A stretch of 64,000 bases of DNA, from contig OX352774.1 of NCBI GenBank assembly GCA_947095535.1, positions 264,403,843 through 264,467,842 of the forward strand, given 5' to 3'. Shown in pieces: positions 1-12,888 of this stretch (position 1 is the stretch's first letter; each line of letters starts with the position of its first letter). Source of the DNA: Poecilobothrus nobilitatus. Its lineage: Eukaryota > Arthropoda > Insecta > Diptera > Dolichopodidae. The translations under genes and the position numbers were made by a program. The notes under the pieces were generated by a model. That model worked only from the letters and a program-made list of their open reading frames with translations, had not been told where the DNA came from and made no database searches.

Positions 1-2245
1 CTTGAACTAATTAAAAAATAAAGTAAATTAAATATTTCTTTAAATTTGAACTAAACTCTTTGATTATTCTCTTAAAAATTTTTCCCTAAAAAATTTTACT
101 AAATTTTATTTATGTTTTAAGTTGGGTATTTTAAAACTCTTTAATCTACTTATTTTTTTTAAATATTTTTCTATGTGACGGAAATTTTTCAAAAACCACA
201 TTTAAAACTTTGAACACCACATTATGAATTTTTAATTTAATTGTATTAAATGTAGAAAAATTACAAAAAGCGATTTTTATTTATATTTATTTATTTATTT
301 ATATTTTTTTTTTGGGAAATGAATACCTCTGAGGAAATTGTTGGTTTAAAAATTTTCCAGTTTATGAATAAGCAACAACAAAAAAATTAGTTAACATGGA
401 TCGTTCGCTTCCTTAATTTTATTCAATGCATTGTTATATTATATATATGATTATATACTTTTAAAGTAGAAATAAAGCAAAAAAAAAAAAAAAATATCAA
501 AATTAATTTGTTCGAAAAACAAATTCACCCCCAAGGATTGTTAATTAACAGCAATTCCTGTGGTAATTGTTCTGATATTTTTTAGGGTCAGCGGGTTCTT
601 ATCCTATAGGCAATTTTATAAACATTCATGAACATTATTTTAAAAACACTTCACATGAGCTCTAATCAGGCCCACTTACTATTACTAAAAAATGAGCATT
701 ATTTCTTTATTATTAGTGTGTCTTATTTTTCTATGTTTTATTATATGACACCAGAAATTAAAAATTTGTATCTAATATTTTTTAAAGATATATTTAAATT
801 TTATATAATGATATAAAATTAGAGTTTGAAAATCTTTATAGTATATTTTATATCCCTTATCATATATTTTACAAAAATTTTAAATGAGACTTTGACAAAG
901 TTTAAGCATATTACAATATTTCTGGTCATAATATTAATTAAATAAAAAAATTAATTGTTCTATTTCCGGAATGCCTTAAAACTCCTTTATAAACAACACT
1001 TAACAAAAGAAATACAAAAAGTCGGAAGAATCTGAAGTCTGAACCTAATTTGATAATTTTTTCTCTACAAATTATCTATGCAACATAAGTATTAACATTT
1101 TCTCGTGAAACACCTACATATGCATTTCTTTTTTTAAATGCAAAAATTCAAATGACCAAAAAGAAAATAAACTGCTTCATATTATCATTAATTAACCTTA
1201 AAATTTAATTTTATTCGATTGATTTTTAAAAAAAAAAAAACTTTTAAAGTTGTTTGTTTTTCTATCCGCAAATATACAAGCCATTAAACTCTTTAAAAAG
1301 TCCAATAACTTTTAGGGCCATTATATTATGAAAATGTTGTCAGTTAAGTCATTTCAAAACTACTATAAAATAATAACAACAAAAAAAAAAAAAATTTGTT
1401 AACAGTAGTTTTATCATGTTAGTTTTTGCTTTTTTTTTTTTTGTTAACAATAATGAGTTAGAAAAAGGCCGAGTATGAGGTGGACTTTCCGTTACAATTT
1501 AATAATTTTTTCATAAAAGTACAGTTCTAAAGGGTAACAGCCAATACACACCTCTCTAAAAAAAAAATTAAAAGAAAATAAGGTTTATGCATTATTCGAA
1601 TAGAAAAATACAGGATAGAAGAGATAAACAACGGTTACATATTATATAGAAAGCACCAAAACTGTTACAAAATTAAACTATATAAAGCGAAAAAAAATAA
1701 AAATAAAAAGAAAAATATGAAAACTAGATTGTAAAAACAAAACTTGACAACTCCCCATGAACATTTTTGTCATTATATGGTTATTTTATCGTTAAAATGA
1801 AATTCCACCTCTATACTATACAACAGTAAAATGGTCAAAAAACTTTCGTGAATTTTTTATTTTTTTTTCTTACTTTTAAAACTAAAAAAAAAAAAAAAAC
1901 AATTATTTATATGTAACCTGCGGTGTAACATGCACGTTTTCTACGAGGTTACTAACATATTAAATCTAAAATATAAATTTATAAAATGTATATCTAATGT
2001 GTATATTATAAAACTTATAAAATTATAAAAATGACGTTTTATTATTATGTTAAAATTGCATAGAAATAAATTTTAATTTTAATTATAGCTTCTCTTATAG
2101 CCTTATCGTATCGGTGTTGTAAAAGTAAAAAATTTTTTCTCTACTAAACTTTTAAAAAATACAAAGTTTAAAACTTTAATTTAAATTTTTTAATATTATT
2201 TTTCAATTATATAAAAGAAATGTTGTATATTTTGTTAATTACAAC

Positions 2246-2283
2246 ATTGTTTTGATAATTACACAATTGTTTTGATAATTACA
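2246..2283. repeat. 20-bp tandem duplication
   Basis: ATTGTTTTGATAATTACA begins at 2246 and again at 2266. Confidence 0.85.
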
Positions 2284-2434
2284 ACATTAATTACAACTTT
2301 ACGGATTTAATGATTAAATGACGAATGACAAATAATTAGCATAATTATTGTATTTTGAAATTAAGGAGAGTAACCTTAAAAACGATTATTAGGTTAGGTT
2401 ATAATATAAGAACCAATATTCATTAACGTTTTTT

Positions 2435-2467
2435 ACCCAAACAGCTACCCAAACAGCTACCCAAACC
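2435..2467. repeat. 12-bp tandem repeat, 2.75 units
   Basis: ACCCAAACAGCT occurs at 2435 and 2447, with a partial third unit at 2459. Confidence 0.9.
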
Positions 2468-2599
2468 CGTTGCCCTAAACCATAACCAAGAAGTTTATAA
2501 AACTTCATAATCTTTTACAAAATTTTAGATGTCAAGCATTTTCAAGTACCGGTGGGGATAAGATTTTCAAGAGGTGGGGATATAAAATATACTTATATA

Positions 2600-2901
2600 A
2601 ACAAAGAGTTTTATAGCTGCTACTCGAATGCGTCGGTCAAACTTGGTCAATCATATTCTAGCGATTAACTAAACAATTTTACAAAAGTGGCAATATGCTA
2701 AAAATATTCCTTTATTTTTTTCTCACTTATCTTAAATGTTCGTTTATTTTTGCAAGCTTCTTTGTTTTTTTGGTTATCATGCGAACGGCTGGGCGTACAT
2801 AGCTAATCCAAAATTCGATTTTGAGCAAGAATATACATATATACTTGGAATATTTCCTTTGAAGTGTCACAAACGTAATGACAATTTTATTATAATCTGA
2901 G
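2600..2901 (+). mobile_element. family 2 repeat, diverged 3' copy
   Basis: It matches the 3' half: agctgctactcgaatgcgtc, aacaattttacaaaagtggc, a degraded gcgaacggctgggcgtacat tract, the hairpin region aaaattcgattttgagc and gtgtcacaaacgtaatgaca followed by ttattata. Family 1 copy C begins about 25 bp later. Confidence 0.7.
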
Positions 2902-2925
2902 CACTATATTCGTAAGGATATATAT

Positions 2926-3700
2926 ATAACAAGGTAGTGTGTAAAATCAAAAGTTTTAAAAGGTGCATATTTTGAAAACAACAATAAACACAATATATTA
3001 GGATTGCGCTTCATTATGTCAAATTTTTAATTTTTTTGTCTTTTTTAAAAAATTGTTAAAATTCAAGATATACTTTCTTTAGTTTTAAGGAAGCTCTATT
3101 TATAATTAAGAAAAGCCCTTGACAAAACTATAATATTGGAACTGTAATTTGTATATTTTACTTATACAAATTTGCACAGTAGTCTAAGTTCCAAGTGCTT
3201 TAAAAATAGTAAATTTTCAATTTTTGACTTCCAATATCTCTTAAACAGCAGGTACGAATATTTTTCTGAGGTAACTTATGCTAATTCTCGAATGCCTTCT
3301 CTTCAGATAATTTCATTGATCTGACTAAAAATGTTCCGAGGATAGAGAGGAATCTTTCAAAGTTTTATTTTCACATAAACCTATAACTTCTTATAACTTT
3401 AATATTGATTTATAAAGCTTAAAAATATTTCTTGTCATTTCACGTTTTTAGACAGAAAAATATTAAGCAAAACTTGAAATATAAATAAACAATTATACAA
3501 ATGGCACTTTTTAGGAGCGACAGTTACGTAATCGATGGTGGCTAGATAACAAAATTGTTCCTCGATCACAACATAAATTTTTTCATGACACCTATTCATG
3601 GTTAAAAAATCATAGTTCCATGAACGGTGTAGGAGTATGCAGTTGAATTTATGTCCTAATTTGTTTGCCATTTCCATATAAAAAAACTTGAATCGACTTA
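2926..3700 (+). mobile_element. family 1 repeat, diverged copy C
   Basis: It starts aacaaggtagtgtgtaaaat like copies A and B. Recognisable family segments follow: caatttttgacttccaatatctcttaaacag, cacataaacctataac and a degraded 3' part with catggttaaaaaatca and gaacggtgtaggagt. The 3' end is eroded before the SINE at 3733. Confidence 0.7.
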
Positions 3701-3732
3701 AAAATTTACGAATTTCTACTAATTGTAACATT

Positions 3733-3922
3733 GGGGCTTTAGTGTCCTAGTGGGTAAGAGAAATAAGCTGTACACATCGACGAAGTGTGGGTTCGAATCC
3801 CACACACGTCGTAAGAATAATTTGCGCTTACGACATTTACATGCTACGCCTGAAAAGGAAAGGCTGCGTAATTTTTTTGTTATATTTTATGTTGCAGGGG
3901 AATAAATTAATAAAATAAAAAT
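3733..3922 (+). mobile_element. tRNA-derived SINE, copy 1
   Basis: The head resembles a tRNA promoter: an A-box-like TAGTGGGTAAGAG at 3748-3760 and a perfect B box GGTTCGAATCC at 3790-3800. The body has the inverted pair GTCGTAAG / CTTACGAC, then a tgaaaaggaaaggctg segment, and ends in an A-rich tail (aataaattaataaaataaaaa). No target-site duplication was found. Confidence 0.85.
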
Positions 3923-4628
3923 CCTTTTTTCAATTTTTCAATGTTGAATTTTTTCAATTCGAAAATGTGCCTAAAACGCTTAAAAATACATAAAAATCTA
4001 ACTTAAAAATTGAAAAAAATTTAAAAAGGATTTGTTTTAATTTTAATAAATTCAGAGGCATAGAGTAAATCAATCAAATACAATATTTGAATAAATCAAT
4101 TGGAAATTATAGATTATGTAATTATTTTAAAGGACCTTTCATTGTTAGATTAAATTAGTTAAATAATTGGTAATTACTATATATAATTACTTTAAAAATC
4201 TGAATATAGTCTTTTTGATTAAAACAACCAGTTAATTTTTTTTAAACTTAATTTTATTAAATATATAGTTTTTTATAGGTATATGAATATATTATGTAAA
4301 TGCATACAAATATATATATATATATATAGTATAATATATATATTATATAGTATAATATATAAATATAAGAATACCTATACATGTATATAATATAATATAT
4401 AGTTATACATACATATTTTTACATAATATAATATTTGAATATAATTTTTATATGAATATGTACATACATATATATTATATTTATGTTTATATATATATAA
4501 TATAAATATATGCTAAATAAAATATTGCTAAAATATTTTTTTATTTTTTTTTTATTTTAATCATAATTTTAATTTTTTTTTTAATTTTAAACATTTAGGG
4601 TTAAGTTTGATCTAAAATATTTACAAAA

Positions 4629-4676
<48 letters not shown>

Positions 4677-5609
4677 ATTTATTTTTATTTTTATTATATT
4701 ATTTTTTTTTTTTTTAATTATTTGTAACAATGATTTTAAATGTTATATTTGTTTTTTTTTTTTTTTTAATTATTTAGTTTTGATTTTACGTTTCTATTTT
4801 CTTTTTTTTTTTCTTTTTTGTTTTACATTTAATATTTATTATTTTTTAGATATGAAATTTGAAATTTAATAAAATTTATTTTTGATTTGTTTTTTTGTTC
4901 TCATAATAAATATAGAAATTTAATTTTTGTTATTTTCTCCTTTTGTGTAATTTTCCGGATACAGATATTTAAAAAAAAATATATTATGTTAATATTAAGT
5001 AAATGGAAGCAATTAAGTTTTTATCAACTCTTCACCATACATTTTTAATGTATTAAGGGTAAATATCTATTATTTTAAAACAATATCTACCCATTATTTT
5101 GTCTATCTGCGGATTCACTAAAATATACAAAATTATTATTAGGTCAAATCAGGGGAAAAAAAAGTGTAGGCTTTTAATGTTCTTTTAATAACCGTTTACC
5201 TATACTTTAGAATTATTTGAAAAAGTAATGAATTTAAAAGAATTTTTTTTTATAACTAAATGATTTTTAAATAATAGAAATATACTAAGAGGGGTTCCTT
5301 TATAATTTGAGAAAAAAAATGCAACTGACCACATACCGATTAAATTCATCTATCGTAAATTAACATATTATATTATTACACATCTAGGAAGAAGGGTACT
5401 AATTTCAGACTGATACGAGTATTAAAGTTTCCCCTTTTTTTATAAAAAACCATGGAAAATATTTTTGTAAATTTTCTTAAGTTCAAATAAAATTTTATCT
5501 ATAGAATTCAAATTGTTTAAATAATAGTATACGCAATAGTTTTTATCTAGGTCTAGGTCTAGGTTGTATCTAGATTAAAAAACATTGAAAATTTAAAACA
5601 TATAATTAA
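3923..5609. other. extremely AT-rich spacer
   Basis: It contains the AT microsatellite at 4632 and long T runs at 4540-4900. No gene was recognised. Confidence 0.75.
4632..4675. repeat. (AT)22 microsatellite
   Basis: This is an uninterrupted AT dinucleotide run inside a long AT-only zone (about 4260-4700). Confidence 0.95.
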
Positions 5610-6852
5610 ACAAGGTAGAATGTAAATCAACGATTTTTAAAAGCGCACATTTCCAAAACTCAATACAAACTGTTTAGAATTGTGACTTGCACAAAAATTT
5701 GAAAATTTCTTGTAATAAGAAAAAACGTGAAAATAGGACATTTTTGAAATTTTGAGGGGAATCCGGAATCCTATATAACTAAGAAAAACCGTTAACACAC
5801 GTAAAAATATATTATTGAACCTTTAATTTTCATGTCTTCCCGAAGAAAAATGTTTACAGGTGTCTAAAAATAGCTAATTTTCAATTTTTGAGGCGTAATA
5901 ACTCTTAAAGAGGGGGTGCTACCAAAAAATTTTCTGAGGAAACTTATACTAATTCTATTTTTCCTATCTGCCGGAGTTATGAAAAAAAAAAATTTCATGC
6001 AAAATGTGGTTTTCACATAACGGTAAATTTAAATAGTAAATTACAAAATATTACATAATTTTAATATTGTTTTATATAGATAATAAAATTTTCGATCTTC
6101 TGGCGGTTTTAGATTGCAAAACTATTACGCAGAGCCTCAGATATATACTTCTGAAAATGGGGCTTTTTCGCAATTTTGAAGAGCTGCAACTTTGGAACCC
6201 TTTACAACTAAAATAAACCTTTAACACACGTAAAAAATATATTACTGTAGCTTTAATTTTTATATCTTGCAGAAGTAAAATGTTTACAGGTTCCTAAGTT
6301 ACAGGTGTTTAAAAATAGCAAATTTTCAATTTTTGAGCCCTAATAGCTCATAAACAGGGGGTGGTTCAAAAAATTTTTTTGAGCAAACTTATACTAATTC
6401 TAAAAGTTGTTTCTTGCCTCAAAATGTCAAGTCTCTATCTAAAAGCGTGCCGGAGTTATGAAAGTAAAAAATCATGCAAATTATGGTTTTCACATAACGG
6501 TAAATTTAAATACTAAATTTAAATAAATTGTATAATTTTGATATTAATTTAAAAAGTTAAAAAAAATACCTGTCGAATGACGTTTTCAGATTGAAAAAAT
6601 CTTAAGCAGAACATAAGATATATGCATTTAAAAATAGGGTTTTTTCAAAGTTTTAGGGGCTGTAGCTCCGTAATGGATGGGGCTACATGAAAAAGTTGTT
6701 CAACAAAATTATTTTTTTTAAGAGAGCTACCCATGGTTTACATTTTTTTTTCTTTATCTTTAACGGTGTAGAAGTTTTGTAAACAGACGGACGGACAGAG
6801 TGAAACTAATAAGCACATTTTTTCAAAATTGTTTTTGGAAATGTGCTAAAAA
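5610..6852 (+). mobile_element. family 1 repeat, near-full-length copy A (1.24 kb)
   Basis: It begins acaaggtagaatgtaaatca and carries GCACATTTCCAA at 5645-5656. It ends with the inverse TTGGAAATGTGC at 6835-6846, followed by taaaaa. The middle has two diverged copies of an approximately 600-bp module, each containing cacataacggtaaatttaaa. Near the 3' end are an agacggacggacag tract and an imperfect hairpin (AGCACATTT ... AAATGTGCT). There is no coding frame, so it is a non-autonomous element. The architecture (subterminal inverted repeats, 3' hairpin, RGAC tract) resembles dipteran DINE-1/mini-me elements; the assignment is inference. Confidence 0.85.
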
Positions 6853-7281
6853 ACTGAACCAATGCAAGTGATAGAATACTGAACACATTGAAATAATAAT
6901 CTTGTATATTGTTCACAAGTCACCATTCTTGAAGAACAATTTCTTAAACTTTATGAAAAAGATTTTACATTTTCGAATATAATACCTATATCTTTATAAT
7001 ATATATATATAAAATCTACTAACATTCGCTTTATCCTATATTTTATACTTTAAAATGTATTAAGTTTTTTCTAGTTAAGCTCACAGTTTTGCTATTTCAG
7101 ATTCTGTTTATTAAGAAAGATTAAATTTCAGTGAGCTATTATGAGTGCAACTTCATATAACATCTCAGGTATGTAATTCTAGAATTCTGAAAATATTTCA
7201 GATTACTGTTAGGAAAATCATGAAAATATAAAGAGAATTAAAGTTTATTACATTTAGTGGCCTACAATAAAAGTATCGTTC

Positions 7282-8111
7282 GGGTTAGCCACGAAATCTC
7301 GCGTTTCAAAATTTCGTGTCAGAAAATATCGCGTGTATCAAAATCGCGTGTTTCAAAATCTTGGGTTTTAAAACGAAATATTCGTTTTTCATTATTTAAA
7401 TAAGTTGACTGGGTATGGTAATCCAAAATATAAAATTTATACAAAAAAAATTCTGCAAAAAAAAAATTTAAATTAATGTTGTACCTAAAATAAAATACAA
7501 CTCTAAAACCCCTCCTAATTAGAATCTCACATATACATATAAGTAAATATTCTGAAAAAGCGTATACTCCTGCTTTTATATCCGACTCTAAAATCGCTTC
7601 TTATTCAGAATATATTAAACATAAATTCGAAAAGAATATAAATTACATAAATTCTGGAGAAAGCGAATACCCTGATTTTGAATACAAATCTAAAATCCCC
7701 CTAATTATATTTTTTAAATAAATATAGAAGAACAAAAGAAACTTTTAAAATAATGACTGCCTCTTTCCAGCCCCCGCTAAACAAATTATTGGATCCTGAT
7801 TTTGTATGCAATTCTAAAATCGCATATTATTAAAAATTTCGTGATTGATAAAAGTTGATTTTATAACCAACTTTTAAACATAGAAATTTGATATTTTTTT
7901 TTTCAAGGTTTTTTTTCGACATTTTACTTTTAAACTTTTTCGACTTTTTTTTATACGACATTGTTTTTTCTAAAGAAAGACTGGCTTCCAATAATTTTTG
8001 AATTTTTTACATTTCTACTTTTATAGTGAGATTTTGTTAAAAAAAAATTGCTAAAATGCGAGATTTTGAGATATGAGAAGATTTTAATTCGTGAGATTTC
8101 GATATGCTCCC
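7282..8111. mobile_element. 830-bp non-autonomous DNA transposon with 9-bp target duplication
   Basis: The element is flanked by perfect direct repeats GTATCGTTC (7273-7281 and 8112-8120). Its ends are inverted: GGG...CGAAATCTCGCG at the left, and the complement of GGG...CGAAATCTCACG at the right. Both termini contain degenerate runs of short aaatctcgcg/tttcaaaat words. A 9-bp duplication is typical of Mutator-like transposons, but no transposase is present, so the superfamily is inferred. The terminus matches the elements at 19.1-19.5 and 40.6 kb. Confidence 0.8.
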
Positions 8112-8120
8112 GTATCGTTC

Positions 8121-9139
8121 CTAAATGAATAGAGCAATTAATTTTAAGCGTTTTTTAATTAATTAAAAAAGGAATAATTTAATAACTTAAAAAAAAAAAT
8201 TTAAATGAAATTTATTATAAAAAAAATTAATAATATTATGATACCCTATAAATAGTTTTTAATTATAATTTACAAAAAGTTATAAAACTAAAAATATATT
8301 CATGGTTAATATTTTACAGAGTTTATAAATTTTAAGATTATGGCATAGATGTTTAAATTTTTTTTTTTTTTGTTTTTTGTTTAAATAATTTTTTTTATAT
8401 TTTGAATATTTTTTTTTTTTTTGTTTACTTATAGATTAATTTAATAAACATCACAATTCTATTACAAATATATAATTATCAATTATCATATTTTATAAAT
8501 TTTTTTTATATAAAAAGAATTTTTTTTTTTTTTCGTTTTATTTTTTTAATTAAAATATATTATAATAAAATTTTTAGAAAAAGACTTAATATCTATTAGA
8601 TTTGTGGTTTTATATTTTTCCTTTATATATATTTTTTTTATGGACATGTTCTTTTTTAATTTGTTTTTTGTTGTGTTTTTTTTTTTGTTGAATTAATATA
8701 ATTAATATAAACTTATTATTAATTAATTAATTTATTTTTTTTTAAGTAAACAAATAATATTATTAAAAAAAAAAAAAATTTATTTATTTATTAATTATTT
8801 TTATTATATTTTACCAAATTAAAAAAATATTTAAATTAAATTATTTATTTTGGAATAGTGTTAAAGACTATATGATATTTGCAATGGGGTAAATATATTT
8901 TTTTTAATTGATTAATATAAAGTCTATATTATGCAAACAATATATTCAACTAATTAATAAAAGTTATATACTTAATTATGGAATCAAAAAGGCATCAAGT
9001 ACAAAGAATAGGAATCAAACACTCAAAATCGTTAGGCAAATTTCCTAGTATATTCCAAGCTGAAGTGTATACAATCGAAAGATAGCCGAAATACAATTAA
9101 TCGTAAGATAGCCAAGAAGCAATAAAGTAATTAAACTCG
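8121..9139. other. AT-rich spacer
   Basis: Poly-A/T tracts only. No gene was recognised. Confidence 0.7.
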
Positions 9140-9450
9140 GAAGCTATTAAATCCCAATTATTTTGGGAGTGTTTAGTGAAACTAAACTGCTTGAAAACAA
9201 ATAATACAGTAATCCTCTACGGAGTACCTGAATACCTATAGATATAAAGGAAATTGCGGAAGCCGAACGTATTGGAAAAGAAGGAATTGTAATTCTTTCA
9301 AAGGTCCCGAACCATTTTATGGTTAACACAAAATAGAAAAAGTACTAAAAGTACGAAGAGAAAAATTGTAGGAGCATACAACTGTACGAGCATAAAAATC
9401 GGAGCTCAAATATTTTAAGAAACTTCTAGAAAAAATATGAAAAAATCATA

Positions 9451-9772
9451 GGATTCAATAAAAATAAACTCAGAATTCTAAAAACATTCCTGAAGACACA
9501 CTGCTTGCTAAAGGGAGACTTAAAGAAAATTGAAATAGAAAATGACGGTACATGCATTTTCTGTCAAGAAGAAGAAGAAACTTCAGGCCACATACTCAAA
9601 ACTGCGGAGTTTTACTGCGAGTCGAAAACCCTATAAACCCCGTATAAATCCTTCTTAAAAGCAGTAGGGTTGACAGAATTATTATATGTGCAGGAAAAAT
9701 CCACAATACGTATTATTAAGGAAAGTACAAAAGATCTAGTTCAGAAGGTCACAGTATCATTTACATCCTAAT
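9451..9772 (+). pseudogene. C-terminal remnant of a non-LTR retrotransposon polyprotein
   Basis: The frame reads LRILKTFLKTHCLLKGDLKK, then CIFCQEEEETSGHILKT...C. This is the Cys/His cluster (CxxC, H, C) found after the RT/RNase H region of many insect LINE ORF2 proteins. One internal TAA is followed by PYKSFLKAVGLTELLYVQEK and a stop at 9772. Upstream DNA (9140-9440) has weak resemblance to LINE ORF1 sequence (ILYGVPEY, EIAEAERIGKEG) in broken frames. Decayed and non-functional. Confidence 0.65.
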
Positions 9773-10953
9773 AATATTGCAATATTATCTAATCTTTATT
9801 TATATATTATAAAAAAATTTAAATTATTTTTTATTAGTTTATATGATCAAGTCGAGGTTTGTAGGCGAAGTTTTTCGTATGATAGGTCGGTGTCTTAACT
9901 ACTATTATCCTTAGCTCGCTAGAATACCCTTATAAATATTATAAAAAATTCAAAATCCTTTTAAAATAATAGTTTTTTGTTTTATATTTTCTGTATCCTT
10001 CAAAATCGAAAAACATATTTATTTTTAAATCTTAAAATTGAAATCGGACATATGTAAGTGTGAAATTGAAGGAAACTTCATGTAAAGAGTTTTTTAAATA
10101 GCATTGTTGAAAAAGATTACAGCATTTAATCACCAATTATGTATAGATACATATAGAAAAATCCGATTACAATAATTACAAAAATAAAATAACAATCTTC
10201 ATTATTTTATGGGTACAGAATGTTACAAAATATTTGATCGGATTTATAAAAGAAAACCTTTAAAATTATTTCGCATCTATCAAAAAATAAAAATTTTATG
10301 CAAATAATTAGTTGAATAAAATGCCTACATAATATATTTAATTTAAGTATTTATGGTGCCTGTTATGTATTTATATAATATAATATATTAATATATAAAA
10401 AAAAAATAAACAGTACTTAAAGAATATAAAAAGTTAATTTATTTTAAATTATTATGGCAATTTTTTGTTTATTTTTTTTTTAAATTTTTATATTCACTTT
10501 AAAAAATAAAAAAAATAACTAAATTGGAAAAATTTTCTGTTACCTTTGTTTAATCTTTTTATATAATTATTATTATTTATTTATATTATGTATGTTTTAT
10601 AGTATGTATGTATGTATGTATATTTCTTTTTTTTTTTTTATTTTGTAATAATTTTGTGTTTTATTTTGTAATAATTTTATTTTTAAATTTTTTTTTTTAT
10701 TTTTTATTTTTATTAAAAAAATCTTTGGCAATAAAAATGTTTTATTATTTTTTTTTTTTTTATTTCCCTTTAAAATGGTTTTTTTACACTCATTTTTTTT
10801 TTTTTTTTTTAATATTCGATATGTATCGTAACTATCATAAATATAACATCAGTACAGAGATATATAAGAGTTAAATTGATTAATTTTTTTTTTTATTATA
10901 TTTTTTTTTTATTTTATTTTATTTTTAATTCAGGTATTTTCTACATTAATTAA
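9773..10953. other. AT-rich spacer
   Basis: No gene was recognised. It includes the TATG microsatellite and T-rich runs. Confidence 0.7.
10603..10621. repeat. (TATG)n microsatellite
   Basis: Four TATG units followed by a TAT remnant precede a long T-rich tract. The frame crossing it is low-complexity Phe/Tyr and not a gene. Confidence 0.9.
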
Positions 10954-10958
10954 CATTA

Positions 10959-11925
10959 GAGGGATTCATGATACGTTTCGAATTGCAAAAATTTTTTGTA
11001 TGCAAAATAACACGAAAAAAAAATGTAAAAGCTCTTGTACTATTGTATATTTGTTTAAGTTTTGATGTATCTATGCAATGATTTTTTTTTAAATTTTGGA
11101 CTTTTCTTTTTATAAAATAAAATTTTCTAAAAAATGTTCAGATTCGAGAAGAGAAATTTTTGATTTAGATGATTATATTGCGCCGAATACATTTATTTTA
11201 TAAAAATGTTTTAACGGTTTTTTTTTTTTTTAACTTTTAACATACGTTTTTTGGCAAAAATGTTAATTTTTGATAAATATTAATGTTTTTCATAGATAAA
11301 AGCTTAACAGGAAGTGCGACAGGGAGCGAAACAGAGAGTACGGCAGATGCCTACTCCTAAAGTAAATTCGCTTGTCATGCGTATTTCGCGTTTGTGGAAT
11401 CGCATGCCATCGCATGACGTATCCCTTAAAGTTGATAATTCATGTTTAAGATTTAATAAAGTTTAAGTAGAACATTAACATATTTCTTGAAATGATGGCA
11501 CCCATCCTATACAATCCAAAATTTTTTCGTAAATTCCTTTTTCTCAAAAATCCTTCCACCACATCCCTATCGCGTAAGCCAAACTGTACATTTGAAATAA
11601 CAATCTCAACCTGAAATCTGATTTAAAAGGGGGTGATTTAGATTGGTTAAAGTACAACACTGTTCGACAGGATCAGGTGTATTTCTTCTGGGTGATTTTT
11701 GTAATTTTTCACCAATCCTTGTAAATCGATTATCCACTTTTTAGCACAACATTTTGGAAAACTCAGTAAAATTTCTAAATTTTATATCTAGTATTATATT
11801 GGTTTTATTGAAACGAAAATACTTATGTTATATACCAATTATGGATGAATTAGGGAGTGTGTGTTAGCAAGGATCATTGTAATAAAAAAAAAATAATTTA
11901 ATAAAGAACGTATCACGAATACCTC
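10959..11925. mobile_element. 967-bp non-autonomous DNA transposon, 19-bp terminal inverted repeats
   Basis: The left end GAGGGATTCATGATACGTT and the right end (complement GAGGTATTCGTGATACGTT) differ at two of 19 positions. CATTA is duplicated directly outside both ends (10954-10958 and 11926-11930). The interior (for example 11320-11430) is less AT-rich than the surroundings but has no long frame. The superfamily is unassigned. Confidence 0.8.
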
Positions 11926-11930
11926 CATTA

Positions 11931-12888
11931 TCAGTTTTATTTTTTCAATTCGTTTACATTTAATTTTATATATTTAAATATTTTTTTTTTTTTTGTTGTA
12001 TTATAAATTACCGGAAAATGTCAATTAAATTTCACGTATATATAATAAAAATTTTTAATATGAATTATATACATTTTATTTAAATATATAAACTATATAA
12101 TAATATATAGATATTATAGATATAATATAAAATATCTTTTTATATTGAATTCAGCTTTAATTCGTCAACTTTTATTTGTTGTGAAGAAAAAAAAAAAAAA
12201 AAATTGTATTAAATATTTTAATTTTTTAGTATTTTTGTAATAAAAAATTAATCCTTTTTCTTTTATTTTTTTTTTTTTGGCCAATTGATAAAAAAAAAGA
12301 CTTTTTCATTCTATTTTTTTACACTTTAATTTTAATAATTTTCTTTGAGGTTTTTCTTTTTTTTTTTTTTTTTAATTAATATTTAAGTTTTTAAATTCAA
12401 ATATACATTTATAATTTCATTTATGATATTTTATTTTTTTGTGTTTTAAATATCTTTTTTGAATAAATTTCATTTCGGTTATCCTTTTTCCTGTTTTATC
12501 AATTTTACATTTTTTTTTTTATTTTATTTTCTTAATTGATAGAAATTGGAAGGATATGTAATGGTTTTATTTATTTCTTTTTTTTTTTAACGGAAAATTT
12601 CAATCAAATGGATTAAAATATTGTTCTATTAAGCTTTAAGGATAAAATATTATAAGGATTTTATTATATAATAAATATGTTATAAGAAATGAATTTAATA
12701 TAATAGCTTTATTTATTTAATAATAATATTTAATAATTACTATAATTTATATTAAAATCCTTGAATATTTTAAGTTATTTTTAAGTCTTAGTGAATAAAA
12801 TCTGTTTGTGATACTGATATGTATATGAATTTAATTTTATATTTTAAGTATTATGCTAATTAGAGTTGATTTAGAGGAATTATTAACA
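11931..12888. other. AT-rich spacer
   Basis: Poly-A/T tracts only, between the inverted-repeat element and family 1 copy B. Confidence 0.7.

Larger units (their letters stand above)
1..2599. other. AT-rich DNA with no recognised gene
   Basis: Homopolymer A/T runs and two small tandem repeats only (2246 and 2435). No exon, RNA gene or family repeat was recognised. Confidence 0.7.

Noticed and set aside
3435..3731. 98-residue minus-strand frame
   Set aside because: It is the antisense of diverged family 1 copy C, which is non-coding in all better-preserved copies.
10608..10874. 88-residue plus-strand frame
   Set aside because: Almost entirely Phe/Tyr/Leu from T runs and a TATG microsatellite; no protein-like features.
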